Assembly (NCBI RefSeq): GCF_030142045.1
Contig: NZ_CP126242.1
Location: 248,001-312,000, forward strand
Reading direction: 5' to 3'
DNA length: 64,000 nt
Source: Arthrobacter sp. zg-Y919
GTDB taxonomy: Bacteria; Actinomycetota; Actinomycetes; Actinomycetales; Micrococcaceae
Position 1 is the first letter of the stretch. Each line of letters begins with the position of its first letter. Both the position numbers and the translations under genes were made by a program. The notes beneath the pieces are model-generated. The model was not told the DNA's origin and made no database searches. It worked only from the letters and a program-made list of their open reading frames with translations. This document shows, one piece after another, positions 34,727 to 42,566 of the stretch.

Positions 34727-35874
34727 ATCCCACGACGCTCGCGGCTGCCTTTACCGAACGCTTCGGTGCCGAGCCGGACGGCCTGTGGTCCGCCCCGGGC
34801 CGCGTCAACGTCATCGGTGAACACACGGACTACAACGACGGCTTCGTCCTGCCGTTCGCCCTTGAGCACTCGACGACGGCCGCCGCCGCCGTCCGCAGGG
34901 ACCGGATGGTGCGGGTCGCATCCACCCTCACGCCCGACGACGAACCCGTGACCGCCGATCTCGACCTCCTCACCGAAGGCAGCGTTGAGGGATGGGCGGC
35001 GTATCCGCTCGGGGTCCTGTGGGCCATGGAACAGTCCGGGTACCGCTGCCCCGGCATGGACCTGCTGATCGATTCCTCCGTTCCCGTGGGCGCCGGACTC
35101 TCCTCCTCCGCGGCGCTCGAGTGCGCCGTCGCCGTCGCCGCCAACGATCTTTCACAGGCGCAGGTGTCCCGCCGGGAGTTGGCTGCCATCGGGCAGCTCG
35201 CGGAGAACCGGATGGTGGGTGCGCCTACCGGCATCATGGACCAGTCCGCCTCACTCCTGGGCGAAGCGGGCCACGCCCTTTTCCTCGACTGCCGGTCCGG
35301 GGAATCCCGGCTGGTTCCCCTGGACCTCGAGGGCGCCGGGCTGGAACTCATGGTCATTGACACACGGGTCAGCCACGCGCACTCCACCGGCGGGTACGCT
35401 GCCCGCCGCCGCTCCTGCGAACGTGGCGCCGAATTGATGGGTGTTGCCGCACTCCGGGATGTTTCGGTCGGGGACCTCGAGCGGGCAGCCGGGGTAATGG
35501 ACGAGGAGACGTTCCGGCGCGTGCGGCACGTGGTGACCGAGAATGCGCGGGTTGAAGCCGCCGTCGAGGTGCTCACCGGAAGCGGTCCCGCCGGACTCGG
35601 ACCGCTGCTCGTGGCCAGCCACACGTCGATGCGCAACGACTTCGAAATCTCCTGCCCTGAACTCGATGCGGCGGTGGACGCAGCCCTCGCTGCCGGGGCG
35701 CTCGGTGCCCGCATGACCGGCGGCGGTTTCGGTGGTTCCGCCATCGCGCTGGCCCGCGCGGGGGACGTGCCTGCCATCCGCTCCGCTGTGGAGCAGGCAT
35801 TCTCCAACGCAGGCTTCCGGTCACCGGTCATCTTCAGCGTGCTCCCCGGGACCGGTGCGGGCCCTACCGCCTGA
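34723..35874 (+). CDS. galK: Galactokinase
   Basis: A 383-residue GHMP kinase: GRVNVIGEHTDYNDGFVLPF is the galactose-binding signature, PVGAGLSSSAALECAVAVA the phosphate loop, and GARMTGGGFGGSAIAL motif III. The catalytic Asp is in MDQSASLLG. It phosphorylates galactose to galactose-1-phosphate for GalT. ATG 34723 overlaps the galT stop. The operon ends 22 bp before the convergent XRE gene, without a clear hairpin. Confidence 0.96.
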   Translation: MNPTTLAAAFTERFGAEPDGLWSAPGRVNVIGEHTDYNDGFVLPFALEHSTTAAAAVRRDRMVRVASTLTPDDEPVTADLDLLTEGSVEGWAAYPLGVLWAMEQSGYRCPGMDLLIDSSVPVGAGLSSSAALECAVAVAANDLSQAQVSRRELAAIGQLAENRMVGAPTGIMDQSASLLGEAGHALFLDCRSGESRLVPLDLEGAGLELMVIDTRVSHAHSTGGYAARRRSCERGAELMGVAALRDVSVGDLERAAGVMDEETFRRVRHVVTENARVEAAVEVLTGSGPAGLGPLLVASHTSMRNDFEISCPELDAAVDAALAAGALGARMTGGGFGGSAIALARAGDVPAIRSAVEQAFSNAGFRSPVIFSVLPGTGAGPTA

Positions 35875-35895
35875 GCCTTGTGCCGTCGCGGAAAC

Positions 35896-36750
35896 TCAGG
35901 CCAGCGGAAGCTGCTGTTTCGTGCCCGCGGCCGGGAGGACCGAGGAGGCAAGCAATGCGAGCTTCTCGGCATGCCCGGAGCCGGCGTCGGGGTGATAGAC
36001 CACCAGCATCAGGCCATCCGATCCACTGATGCTCAACCGCTCCCGGTTGAGGGTCATTTCGCCGACCACCGGGTGGTCCAGCCGCAGCGGCGTCCCCCGC
36101 TGCCCGCGTACTTCGTGCCGCGCCCACAGCTGCCGGAACAGTGGACTGGCCAGGGATAGCTCGCCGACCAGTTCGATAAAACGCGGATTCTCGATGTCGT
36201 TGCCGACGGACTGCCGCAGGTTGGCAATGAAGCACTCGGTCACCCCTTCCCACTCCGGGTGCAGGGCCTGCTGGGACGGGTCAAGGAACATGTCCCGGAG
36301 CTGGTTACCCCCGACGTCGAGGCGGGGGGAGAGCGCTTTGGCGAGCCGGTTCGAGGCCAGGATGTCGAAGTACCGTCCCTCGATGAAGGCCGGCTGCGCG
36401 AGGGAGTCCATCAGCTTGAGCGCACCCTCGGGCGGTGTTTCCTTCGGCGGGCGGCGGACCCGCTGCTTCGGGATGTCCGCGACGAGTGTCAGGAGGTAGG
36501 CCAGGTGCTCGTCGTTGAGCTTCAGCACGCGGGCGATGGACTCGAGGACCTGCACGGAGGGACGCCGGTCCCGCCCACGCTCCAACCGCAGGTAGTAGTC
36601 GGTACTGATGCCCGCGAGCATGGCTACTTCCTCGCGGCGCAGCCCCGGCACCCGCCGCACGCCATGGTCCGGGATGCCCGCCTGCTGAGGAGTTACCAGC
36701 TCGCGCCGGGCACGAAGGTATTCCCCAAGGGTGTTCGGTGTTGAACTCAT
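35896..36750 (-). CDS. XRE family regulator with MmyB-like ligand domain
   Basis: A 284-residue regulator. The N-terminal HTH is VPGLRREEVAMLAGISTDYY followed by LRLERGRDRRPSVQVLESIAR, and the C-terminal half (FDILASNRLAKALSPRLDVG to the end) is the MmyB PAS-like domain that binds fatty acids in relatives. ATG 36750 opens MSSTPNTLGEYLRARREL. Proteins of this class usually control an adjacent SDR gene; here the SDR is only a relic, followed by an MFS exporter, both divergent from it. Confidence 0.9.
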   Translation of the reverse strand: MSSTPNTLGEYLRARRELVTPQQAGIPDHGVRRVPGLRREEVAMLAGISTDYYLRLERGRDRRPSVQVLESIARVLKLNDEHLAYLLTLVADIPKQRVRRPPKETPPEGALKLMDSLAQPAFIEGRYFDILASNRLAKALSPRLDVGGNQLRDMFLDPSQQALHPEWEGVTECFIANLRQSVGNDIENPRFIELVGELSLASPLFRQLWARHEVRGQRGTPLRLDHPVVGEMTLNRERLSISGSDGLMLVVYHPDAGSGHAEKLALLASSVLPAAGTKQQLPLA

Positions 36751-36898
36751 AGGGCCAGCGTAGGGGGTCACGGGGCAGGCGGGATAGGTGCGGAGGGGGT
36801 CCTGCCGCACCCTAGGCTGGGCAGGGCTCTGGCTGGAGAAAACAGGCATCCGTAGCGTTCTCAACGGCTCATCCGAGCCGGATTCGAGAGGACAATAC

Positions 36899-36997
36899 AT
36901 GACCGTCACACTGATCACCGGTGCCAACAAGGGCATCGGCTTCGAGACCGCCAGGCTGGACGCCCTGGTGAACGAGGACGAGGAGCTGGAATTTTGA
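36899..36997 (+). pseudogene. SDR relic, internally deleted, leading into the MFS gene
   Basis: A 32-codon frame, MTVTLITGANKGIGFETAR followed directly by LDALVNEDEELEF, joins the NAD(P) motif of an SDR (TGANKGIG) to what looks like the C-terminal tail of another part. The roughly 200 central residues are missing but the frame is kept. AGAGGACA lies before the ATG. Its TGA overlaps the TTG of the MFS gene, so it may now act as a leader peptide that couples translation. MmyB-type regulators often sit beside such SDR genes. Confidence 0.7.
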
Positions 36998-38196
36998 GCT
37001 CCCTGACCACCTCCGCACCAGCGAAGCCGAAGACGTCCTGGGCCGGCGTCGTCTCCCTGGGGCTGGGAATCTTCGCCATCGTGATGTCGGAGTTCCTGCC
37101 TGCGAGCCTGCTTCCACATATTGCCGGCGACCTGGGCGTCACCGTCGGCGCGGCGGGACAAAGCGTGACAGTTACCGCTGCCGCTGCTGTCTTTTCGGCC
37201 CTGCTGATCGCCGTGGTCCTACCCCGCGCTGACCGCCGCCGCGTGATGATCGGCCTCACGGCATTCGCCATTGCCTCCAACATCATGGTGGCGCTGGCAC
37301 CGAACCTGTTCCTCCTTCTGTCCGCGCGGTTGCTGCTGGGTATCGCCCTCGGCGGATTCTGGGCCATGGCCACAGCCATGGCCGCGCACCTGGTGCCCGC
37401 CGACCATCTGGGCCGGGCACTGACCGTCGTCAACGCCGGTGTAGCGCTCGCAACCGTCGCCGCCGTTCCACTCGGGGCATGGCTGGGGGAAATCTGGGGC
37501 TGGCGGGCAGTCTTTGTTGTCGCCGCCGTAGTCGGAGCACTGGCCCTGGGCGTTCAGGCAGCCACCCTGCCGCACATCATGCCCACCGTGGTGAGCGGGC
37601 TCCGCGCTCTGGGATCAACCCTGCGCTCCGGCGTCGTCGTCGTGGGCCTGATCGCCATCCTGCTGGTGTTCGGCGGACACTTCAGCGGGTACACGTACAT
37701 CCGGCCGACCGCGGAGAGCCTGTCCGGTATCGACGCCGGTGGGCTCGCGTTGCTGCTGCTGGTCTTCGGAGCCGCCAGCGTCCTCGGCACCGTGATCAGC
37801 GGACCACTGGCAGACAGCGCCCTTCGTGCCGCCGTCCTCGTTTTCCCGTCAGTGGTGGGGATTGGAATGCTGACGATGCTTCTCACCGGCGGATCGGTCC
37901 TGGGCTGCTTCATCGCCGCAGGACTCTGGGGCTTTGGCTTCGGCGGCCTGCCGACGTCGGTGTTGAGCTGGGGCGCCAGGGCGCAGCCGGAGCGGCTTGA
38001 GCAGATCGGTGCCCTCGTTGTGACCGTCTGCAATATCGCGATCGCTCTCGGTGCCGTCGTCGGCGGAGTCCTCGTTGACGGCGCCGGCGCCAGCACCACC
38101 CTGATTGTGGGCGGCACTGCGGCGCTTCTCGGTGCGGTGATCCTTACCAGCCTGCGCACGTCGAGGACCGGTTCGGAGCAGGTCCTGGATCGCTGA
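36994..38196 (+). CDS. MFS transporter (DHA1-type efflux)
   Basis: A 400-residue, 12-helix transporter of the arabinose-efflux/drug-proton antiporter group. LGIFAIVMSEFLPASLLPHIA is helix 1, PRADRRRVMIGLTAFA the loop 2-3 motif, and RLLLGIALGGFWAMATAMAA helix 4. The start is TTG 36994, overlapping the relic stop. It is divergent from the XRE gene and ends in the strong terminator at 38222. Substrate unknown; chromate/purine-type exporters of this subgroup exist. Confidence 0.9.
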   Translation: MSSLTTSAPAKPKTSWAGVVSLGLGIFAIVMSEFLPASLLPHIAGDLGVTVGAAGQSVTVTAAAAVFSALLIAVVLPRADRRRVMIGLTAFAIASNIMVALAPNLFLLLSARLLLGIALGGFWAMATAMAAHLVPADHLGRALTVVNAGVALATVAAVPLGAWLGEIWGWRAVFVVAAVVGALALGVQAATLPHIMPTVVSGLRALGSTLRSGVVVVGLIAILLVFGGHFSGYTYIRPTAESLSGIDAGGLALLLLVFGAASVLGTVISGPLADSALRAAVLVFPSVVGIGMLTMLLTGGSVLGCFIAAGLWGFGFGGLPTSVLSWGARAQPERLEQIGALVVTVCNIAIALGAVVGGVLVDGAGASTTLIVGGTAALLGAVILTSLRTSRTGSEQVLDR

Positions 38197-38221
38197 GGGT
38201 TTCCGGGGGGTTCCTTAACGC

Positions 38222-38260
38222 AGAAGAGCCGGACCGCCACGGGGGTGGTCCGGCTCTTCT
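38222..38260. terminator. Bidirectional intrinsic terminator
   Basis: A 17-bp stem, AGAAGAGCCGGACCGCC with GGTGGTCCGGCTCTTCT (one G-T pair, loop ACGGGGG region), follows the MFS gene; the reverse strand ends the small gene at 38273. The arms carry TTCTT at either end. Confidence 0.85.
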
Positions 38261-38272
38261 TGTACTGATTAC

Positions 38273-38398
38273 TTACTTCTTGTCGTCCTTGTTGCCGTCG
38301 ACGGCGTCCTTCGCCTTGTCTTTGGCCTGGTCGACCTTCTCCGGATGGTCCTTGGCTGCGTCCTTCGCCTTGTCTGCCATTCCGCCTAGATCTGCCAT
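38273..38398 (-). CDS. Short Ala/Lys/Asp-rich protein (MT0933/CsbD-like)
   Basis: A 41-residue helix-forming peptide, MADLGGMADKAKDAAKDH and on to DAVDGNKDDKK. The AKDxAKDxxxKVDQAKDKAKD heptad-like pattern is shared by short MT0933-like antitoxin and CsbD-type stress proteins of actinobacteria. ATG 38398 follows AGGAAAGG. No toxin partner is adjacent, so an antitoxin role is not supported; a general-stress peptide is more likely. The 3' end is the shared terminator. Confidence 0.65.
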   Translation of the reverse strand: MADLGGMADKAKDAAKDHPEKVDQAKDKAKDAVDGNKDDKK

Positions 38399-38526
38399 TG
38401 GATAATGCCTTTCCTCTGTGCGGTCCGGGACTCGTGCCTCCCCGGCTGGGTACACCCATCCTGTACCCCCAGAGCGGTTTGGAACCCGGGTGTCCGTGTT
38501 TTTTCGTTGCGACGTAGGCTGGGAAC

Positions 38527-39132
38527 ATGCGAAGCGAAACTCTCTGGGAAGCAAAAAAGCGGCAGAATCCCGGGCATTCCGCCTGGTACATTTCGCGGTT
38601 TGAAGAGATGCGGGAGCAGGGCAAGGATCTGGACGGCGAAGCGCGGCTGATCGACGCGATGCTGCCGCGGGGAGCCCGGATTCTCGACGCCGGCTGCGGT
38701 CCCGGCCGCGTGGGCGGGGAACTGGCGCGACGCGGCCACAGGGTCGTCGGCGTCGACGTCGACCCCGAACTGATCGAGGCAGCCCGGCAGGACTTCCCGG
38801 ACCTGCAGTGGTTCGTGGGCGACCTTGCCGAACTGGACCTGCCCGCAGAAGGCATCACCGAACCGTTCGACCTGATTGTCTGTGCCGGCAACGTGATGAC
38901 CTTCCTGGCGCCGGGCACCGCCGTCGACGTCCTGACCCGGATGCGCGGGCACCTCACTGCCGACGGCCGCGTGGTCATTGGGTTCGGCGGAAACCGCGGT
39001 TACGCCTTCGAGGCGTTCTTCGACGACGCCGCCACGGCAGGCCTTGAGGTGCAGCAACGGTTCTCCACCTGGGACCTGCGGCCGTTCAACGGGGACTCGG
39101 ACTTCCTGGTGGCGGTGCTGGGCCGCGCCTGA
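38527..39132 (+). CDS. Class I SAM-dependent methyltransferase
   Basis: A 201-residue methyltransferase. Motif I is ARILDAGCGPGRVGGELA, the acidic residue after strand 2 is in VVGVDVDPELIEAA, and motif IV is DLIVCAGNVMTFL. The N-terminus (MRSETLWEAKKRQNPGHSAW) is a short lid. A related pattern is seen in many actinobacterial methyltransferases of unknown acceptor. It is divergent from the small gene at 38273 with 128 bp between. Confidence 0.9.
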   Translation: MRSETLWEAKKRQNPGHSAWYISRFEEMREQGKDLDGEARLIDAMLPRGARILDAGCGPGRVGGELARRGHRVVGVDVDPELIEAARQDFPDLQWFVGDLAELDLPAEGITEPFDLIVCAGNVMTFLAPGTAVDVLTRMRGHLTADGRVVIGFGGNRGYAFEAFFDDAATAGLEVQQRFSTWDLRPFNGDSDFLVAVLGRA

Positions 39133-39197
39133 TCGGCATTGACGCCCCGGCGGCGGACAATAACGTCCATCAGCAAGTCGAGGGAAGGCGGGGCACT

Positions 39198-39815
39198 GTG
39201 AACCTGGAAGCGGATCCGGAGCGGGCCTCGCAGATGTGCGTTGAGGCCCAGGCGCGATTGTTGGACAGGGTGGCGACCGTTACGGATGTCCGGTCGCCGA
39301 GCCGCTTGCCCGGCTGGACAGTGGGCCATGTCCTGTCCCATCTCGCCCGGAATGCCGATGCCCACGCCCGCCGGCTGGCCGGCGCCCTCGACGGGCATGA
39401 TGTCCCGAGGTATCCCGGTGGTTCCGAACAGCGGGCCCGCGATATTGAGGAGGGGGCCGGACTGCCGGCAGCAGCGATCATTGCCGATCTCCGCTCCAGC
39501 ATGCTGCACCTCGAACAGGTCCTGGCTTTGTCTGCCGCGGCGGGATGGCCCAACGGCCACCTCATGGGTAACGACGACTATCCGGTGGCAGGTTGTCCGG
39601 CGCATCGGCTCCGCGAAGTCGAGATGCACCACGTGGACCTGGGGCTCGGCTATACGCCCTCCGACTGGCCGGAGGAGTACGTTGCGTGGGACCTTCCGCT
39701 CCTGCTCGCCACTGTTCCGGAACGGCTGGGCTCACTCGGCCAGCGGAGGGAATTCATGGCGTGGCTGGCGGGCAGGGGGCCGCTGGCTCCGGACACGAAG
39801 CTGGCGGACTGGTAA
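39198..39815 (+). CDS. Maleylpyruvate isomerase-fold, mycothiol-dependent protein
   Basis: A 205-residue DinB-like four-helix protein of the mycothiol-dependent maleylpyruvate isomerase group. SRLPGWTVGHVLSHLARNAD and REVEMHHVDLGLGY give the three histidines that bind a metal and mycothiol. The start is GTG 39198. The C-terminal sterol-carrier-like domain found in the full isomerase is absent. Such proteins use mycothiol in isomerisation, dehalogenation or transfer; the substrate is unknown. Confidence 0.88.
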   Translation: MNLEADPERASQMCVEAQARLLDRVATVTDVRSPSRLPGWTVGHVLSHLARNADAHARRLAGALDGHDVPRYPGGSEQRARDIEEGAGLPAAAIIADLRSSMLHLEQVLALSAAAGWPNGHLMGNDDYPVAGCPAHRLREVEMHHVDLGLGYTPSDWPEEYVAWDLPLLLATVPERLGSLGQRREFMAWLAGRGPLAPDTKLADW

Positions 39816-39827
39816 GTCGAGGGTTCG

Positions 39828-39865
39828 CGGACTCCCGCTTAGGCGGCGGACTTCCGCTTAGGCGG
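39828..39865. repeat. 19-bp tandem duplication at the Clp-N gene stop
   Basis: Two adjacent copies of CGGACTCCCGCTTAGGCGG (39828-39846) and CGGACTTCCGCTTAGGCGG (39847-39865, one mismatch). The second contains the stop codon of the Clp-N gene, so the duplication places a second identical stop context just after it. Confidence 0.85.
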
Positions 39866-40433
39866 CGGCGTCCATCGTGCCGGTAATCCGTGCCCTCAGT
39901 TCCTCCGGCTGCACATGCCGGCTGATCAGGGATAAGGCTGCCGGGTCGGCACCACGCAGCACCCCCAGCAGGAGATGTTCCGTCCCAATGTAGCCGTCCT
40001 TCCGGGCGATTGATTCGCGCAGGCTGTTCTCCAGGACGGCTTTCGCGCCGCGGTTGAACGGTATGTGTCCTTTGCGAGAGCCGAATAGGCCGCGTCGGCG
40101 TTCGGAGGGTTCTGCTGCATCGAGCGCGCCCTCGCCGAACTGGGCCTCAACGGCGCGGCGCACTTCATCCAGGTCGATGCCCACGGATTCCAGTGCGGCG
40201 GCGTCGTCGAACCCCGCGTCCTGTCCCATCGCCTGAAGGTCGGCGCGGAGCTGCGCCGGGGTCAGGCCGTATCCGGTGAGCACTGATGCCAGCGGGGAGG
40301 GGGATGCTTCCGCCGTCGCCACTGCGCTGAGCAGCACGTGGACCGGGAGGATCTGGGTTGCCTTCAGGGTGCGTGCCTCTTCCTGGGCGGCAATCACGCT
40401 TTCGCGGGCTTGCTTCGTAAACCGTTCAAACAT
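39858..40433 (-). CDS. Clp N-terminal domain protein
   Basis: A 191-residue protein consisting of two Clp repeat-like halves. MFERFTKQARESVIAAQEEA and ILPVHVLLSAVATAE start the first; RGAKAVLENSLRESIARKDG and YIGTEHLLLGVLRGADPAALS form the second, matching the ClpC/ClpB N-domain. There is no AAA+ module, so it could be a free adaptor or a decoy for N-domain substrates. ATG 40433 is four bases after the stop of the HTH gene, so both form an operon. Such HTH/Clp-N pairs recur in actinobacteria with unknown role. Confidence 0.9.
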   Translation of the reverse strand: MFERFTKQARESVIAAQEEARTLKATQILPVHVLLSAVATAEASPSPLASVLTGYGLTPAQLRADLQAMGQDAGFDDAAALESVGIDLDEVRRAVEAQFGEGALDAAEPSERRRGLFGSRKGHIPFNRGAKAVLENSLRESIARKDGYIGTEHLLLGVLRGADPAALSLISRHVQPEELRARITGTMDAAA

Positions 40434-40437
40434 GGCG

Positions 40438-40653
40438 TCACTTCGCTTTCCGGTTGTACTTCTGGTGCACTGCCTGCTTGCTGATGCCGAGCTGGTCTGC
40501 GATCGACTGCCAGGACCAGCCCTGTGCCCGGGCATTGGCCACCTGGACGGCTTCGAGCTGGTCGCGCAGCCGGCCGAGGGCGACGACGGCGCGCAGCCCG
40601 GTGGCGGGGTCGGGGCTGGCTGCTGCGGCGGCCATTCGGGATTGGTCTTCCAT
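40438..40653 (-). CDS. Small HTH protein paired with Clp-N gene
   Basis: A 71-residue protein with a helical front (RAVVALGRLRDQLEAVQVAN) and the HTH SWQSIADQLGISKQAVHQKY at the end. It resembles the small sigma-70 region 4/HTH_23-like proteins found upstream of Clp-N genes. ATG 40653 is preceded by TTGACAGCC, and a second TTGACA lies some 30 bp farther upstream. A DNA-binding role is likely, perhaps autoregulation of the pair. Confidence 0.85.
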   Translation of the reverse strand: MEDQSRMAAAAASPDPATGLRAVVALGRLRDQLEAVQVANARAQGWSWQSIADQLGISKQAVHQKYNRKAK

Positions 40654-40934
40654 GGCTGTCAACTTAGATTGACGGGTGGGGTGTGTCAAGGGGTCGTGGG
40701 AAGTCCGGAGGGAAGGGCAAGGGCTCGCCTTCGCCGTGGGGAGCGGGGCGGGGTCGCTTTGTGTCCTCGGTGACGTCGCTTTTCGCCCGGCGAGACTGCC
40801 TTTCGTCCGGAAAAGCCCCCTGCACCGTGGGCAGGTAGTGGGGGCCAAAAGACGGGTATTTTTGGGTTCGAGAACTGGCCGGTTATGGCCTGTTTTTGGG
40901 TCGGGAATGTCAGTGCGGGATGAAATCCTGAAGC

Positions 40935-42566
40935 ATGGACCAGCTCGGGAACACCGAACGGATAACCGAAGAGCAGGATGGCGAAGACCAGCAGCCGGAA
41001 GGGTTGGATGGTCAGGCGGATGCGTCATGCACCCTGGCGGTTTACCGTGCGGAAACGGATACCGATTCTGGCCCCGGCCCCTCGCCCTCGCCAGCCGCAG
41101 CCGAGCCGGCCGCCGCCTGTTCCACTGCTGCTGGAAGTCCTGACCGTGTGTATCCGGACGGCTTCACCGGCACGTTGGCGCTGCAGAACCTGGAAGCCTT
41201 CGATGAGCAAACAGTCGGAGATGCTCTCAGCCGCGTTGCACATCTGATTTCCTGGGCGCAGGCACAGCAGGCCCGGCTGATGGACCGGATGGAGGCGACC
41301 TTCCGGGACCGCTTCCACGCTGCCTCTGGCCGGCTCGAACCAGGGATGGGGTTCAGCCTCGCGGCCGCCGAATGTGCCACTATCCTGAACGTTCCCCAGA
41401 TGACTGCGCAGCGGTTGATGTTCGAAGCGGGCACCTTATGCAGCACCCATACCGCGACCCTGGCCGGTCTGGAAGAGGGACAGATTAGTTACGCCCACGC
41501 GCAGGTGGTGCTGGACCAGTGCCAGAACGTCCCCTCCGCTGCGCTGCCGGAATTCGAAGCCAGCCTGCTCAAGGCCGCTGAGGGGCAGACCCGGGCGCAG
41601 TTCTCCGCGAAGGCCCGGAGACTGCGCGAGAAACAGTACCCGGAAACCATCGCGAAAAGGCACCTCACCGCGTTCGAGCAGCGCAAGGTCACTCTGGATC
41701 GTGAAGAGGATGGCATGTCCTGCCTGTCGGCTCATCTGCGGGCAGAGGAAGCCCAGCAGATTTACGCGACCCTCAGCACTGCGGCCCGAGGTGAACAATC
41801 CGACGGGGACCCAAGGACTGCGGACCAGCTGCGTGCCGACATCCTGGCGCAGTTGCTGATGGGCGGGCTGAGTTCACCCCGCGCCGGCGGGCCTGGTGAA
41901 GCGGGTCGAAGGGCTGGCAGGGCAGACAGTGTCGCCCGCAGGACGGCTGGGGGAGCCTGGGTTGTTGGGGAGGGTGTCGGCGGGCTCGGATCAACCAGTG
42001 TTGGCGGCCACGGTCCAGTGGGCGGTAGTGGCTGCGAAGACGCCGGTGTCGTCCCGCGGGCCGAAGTTATGGTCTTGATCAATGCCGAAACGCTCTTCGG
42101 GGCCGATGATCGGCCGGCGGAACTGCACGGCTACGGTCCTATCAGCGCCGAAGCAGCCCGACGGTTGGCCCGCAACGCCGCAGGTTGGACCGGATTGGCG
42201 CGGGACCCTGAGACAGGGGAGATTCTGGGTGTGGGGAAACGGAGGAAAGTTCCTGCCGGGCTTCGCCGCTGGCTGCGGGCCCGGGATGGAACCTGCAGGT
42301 TCCCCGGGTGCCGGGTCAGCACCGCAAATGCGGACATCGACCACACGATCGACTGGGCGAAAGGCGGTCCAACGGTCCACGGGAATCTGGAACATCTATG
42401 CCGGCGGCACCACCGCTTCAAGACCCTGGGTTTCTGGAAGGCCTGCCAGCCGGTGCCTGGAGTTATCGAGTGGATCTCGCCGACCGGACGCGTGTACCGG
42501 ACCGAGCCCTTCCTGGAACTCGGACCCCCGCAAGTGGATGCCGATCAGCCGAAGCCGCCGTTCTAA
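40935..42566 (+). CDS. DUF222/HNH endonuclease domain protein
   Basis: A 543-residue protein of the 13E12-repeat family. DUF222 covers about residues 60-300 (LSRVAHLISWAQAQQARLMD, VLDQCQNVPSAALPEFEASL); a Gly/Ser-rich linker spans about 305-370; and the C-terminal HNH nuclease reads CRFPGCRVSTANADIDHTID and then HGNLEHLCRRHHRFKT, with the His-Asn-His triad and zinc cysteines. Copies of this family are frequent in actinobacteria and behave as mobile or diversity-prone genes, but no terminal repeats are visible here. Its stop overlaps the convergent hydrolase gene. Confidence 0.92.
   Translation: MDQLGNTERITEEQDGEDQQPEGLDGQADASCTLAVYRAETDTDSGPGPSPSPAAAEPAAACSTAAGSPDRVYPDGFTGTLALQNLEAFDEQTVGDALSRVAHLISWAQAQQARLMDRMEATFRDRFHAASGRLEPGMGFSLAAAECATILNVPQMTAQRLMFEAGTLCSTHTATLAGLEEGQISYAHAQVVLDQCQNVPSAALPEFEASLLKAAEGQTRAQFSAKARRLREKQYPETIAKRHLTAFEQRKVTLDREEDGMSCLSAHLRAEEAQQIYATLSTAARGEQSDGDPRTADQLRADILAQLLMGGLSSPRAGGPGEAGRRAGRADSVARRTAGGAWVVGEGVGGLGSTSVGGHGPVGGSGCEDAGVVPRAEVMVLINAETLFGADDRPAELHGYGPISAEAARRLARNAAGWTGLARDPETGEILGVGKRRKVPAGLRRWLRARDGTCRFPGCRVSTANADIDHTIDWAKGGPTVHGNLEHLCRRHHRFKTLGFWKACQPVPGVIEWISPTGRVYRTEPFLELGPPQVDADQPKPPF

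Noticed and set aside
38273..38398. Toxin-antitoxin locus for the 41-residue MT0933-like peptide
   Set aside because: No toxin gene adjacent; the neighbours are an MFS exporter and a methyltransferase.
40935..42566. Mobile element carrying the DUF222-HNH gene
   Set aside because: No terminal repeats, target duplication or transposase near it; the family is normally chromosomal in actinobacteria.
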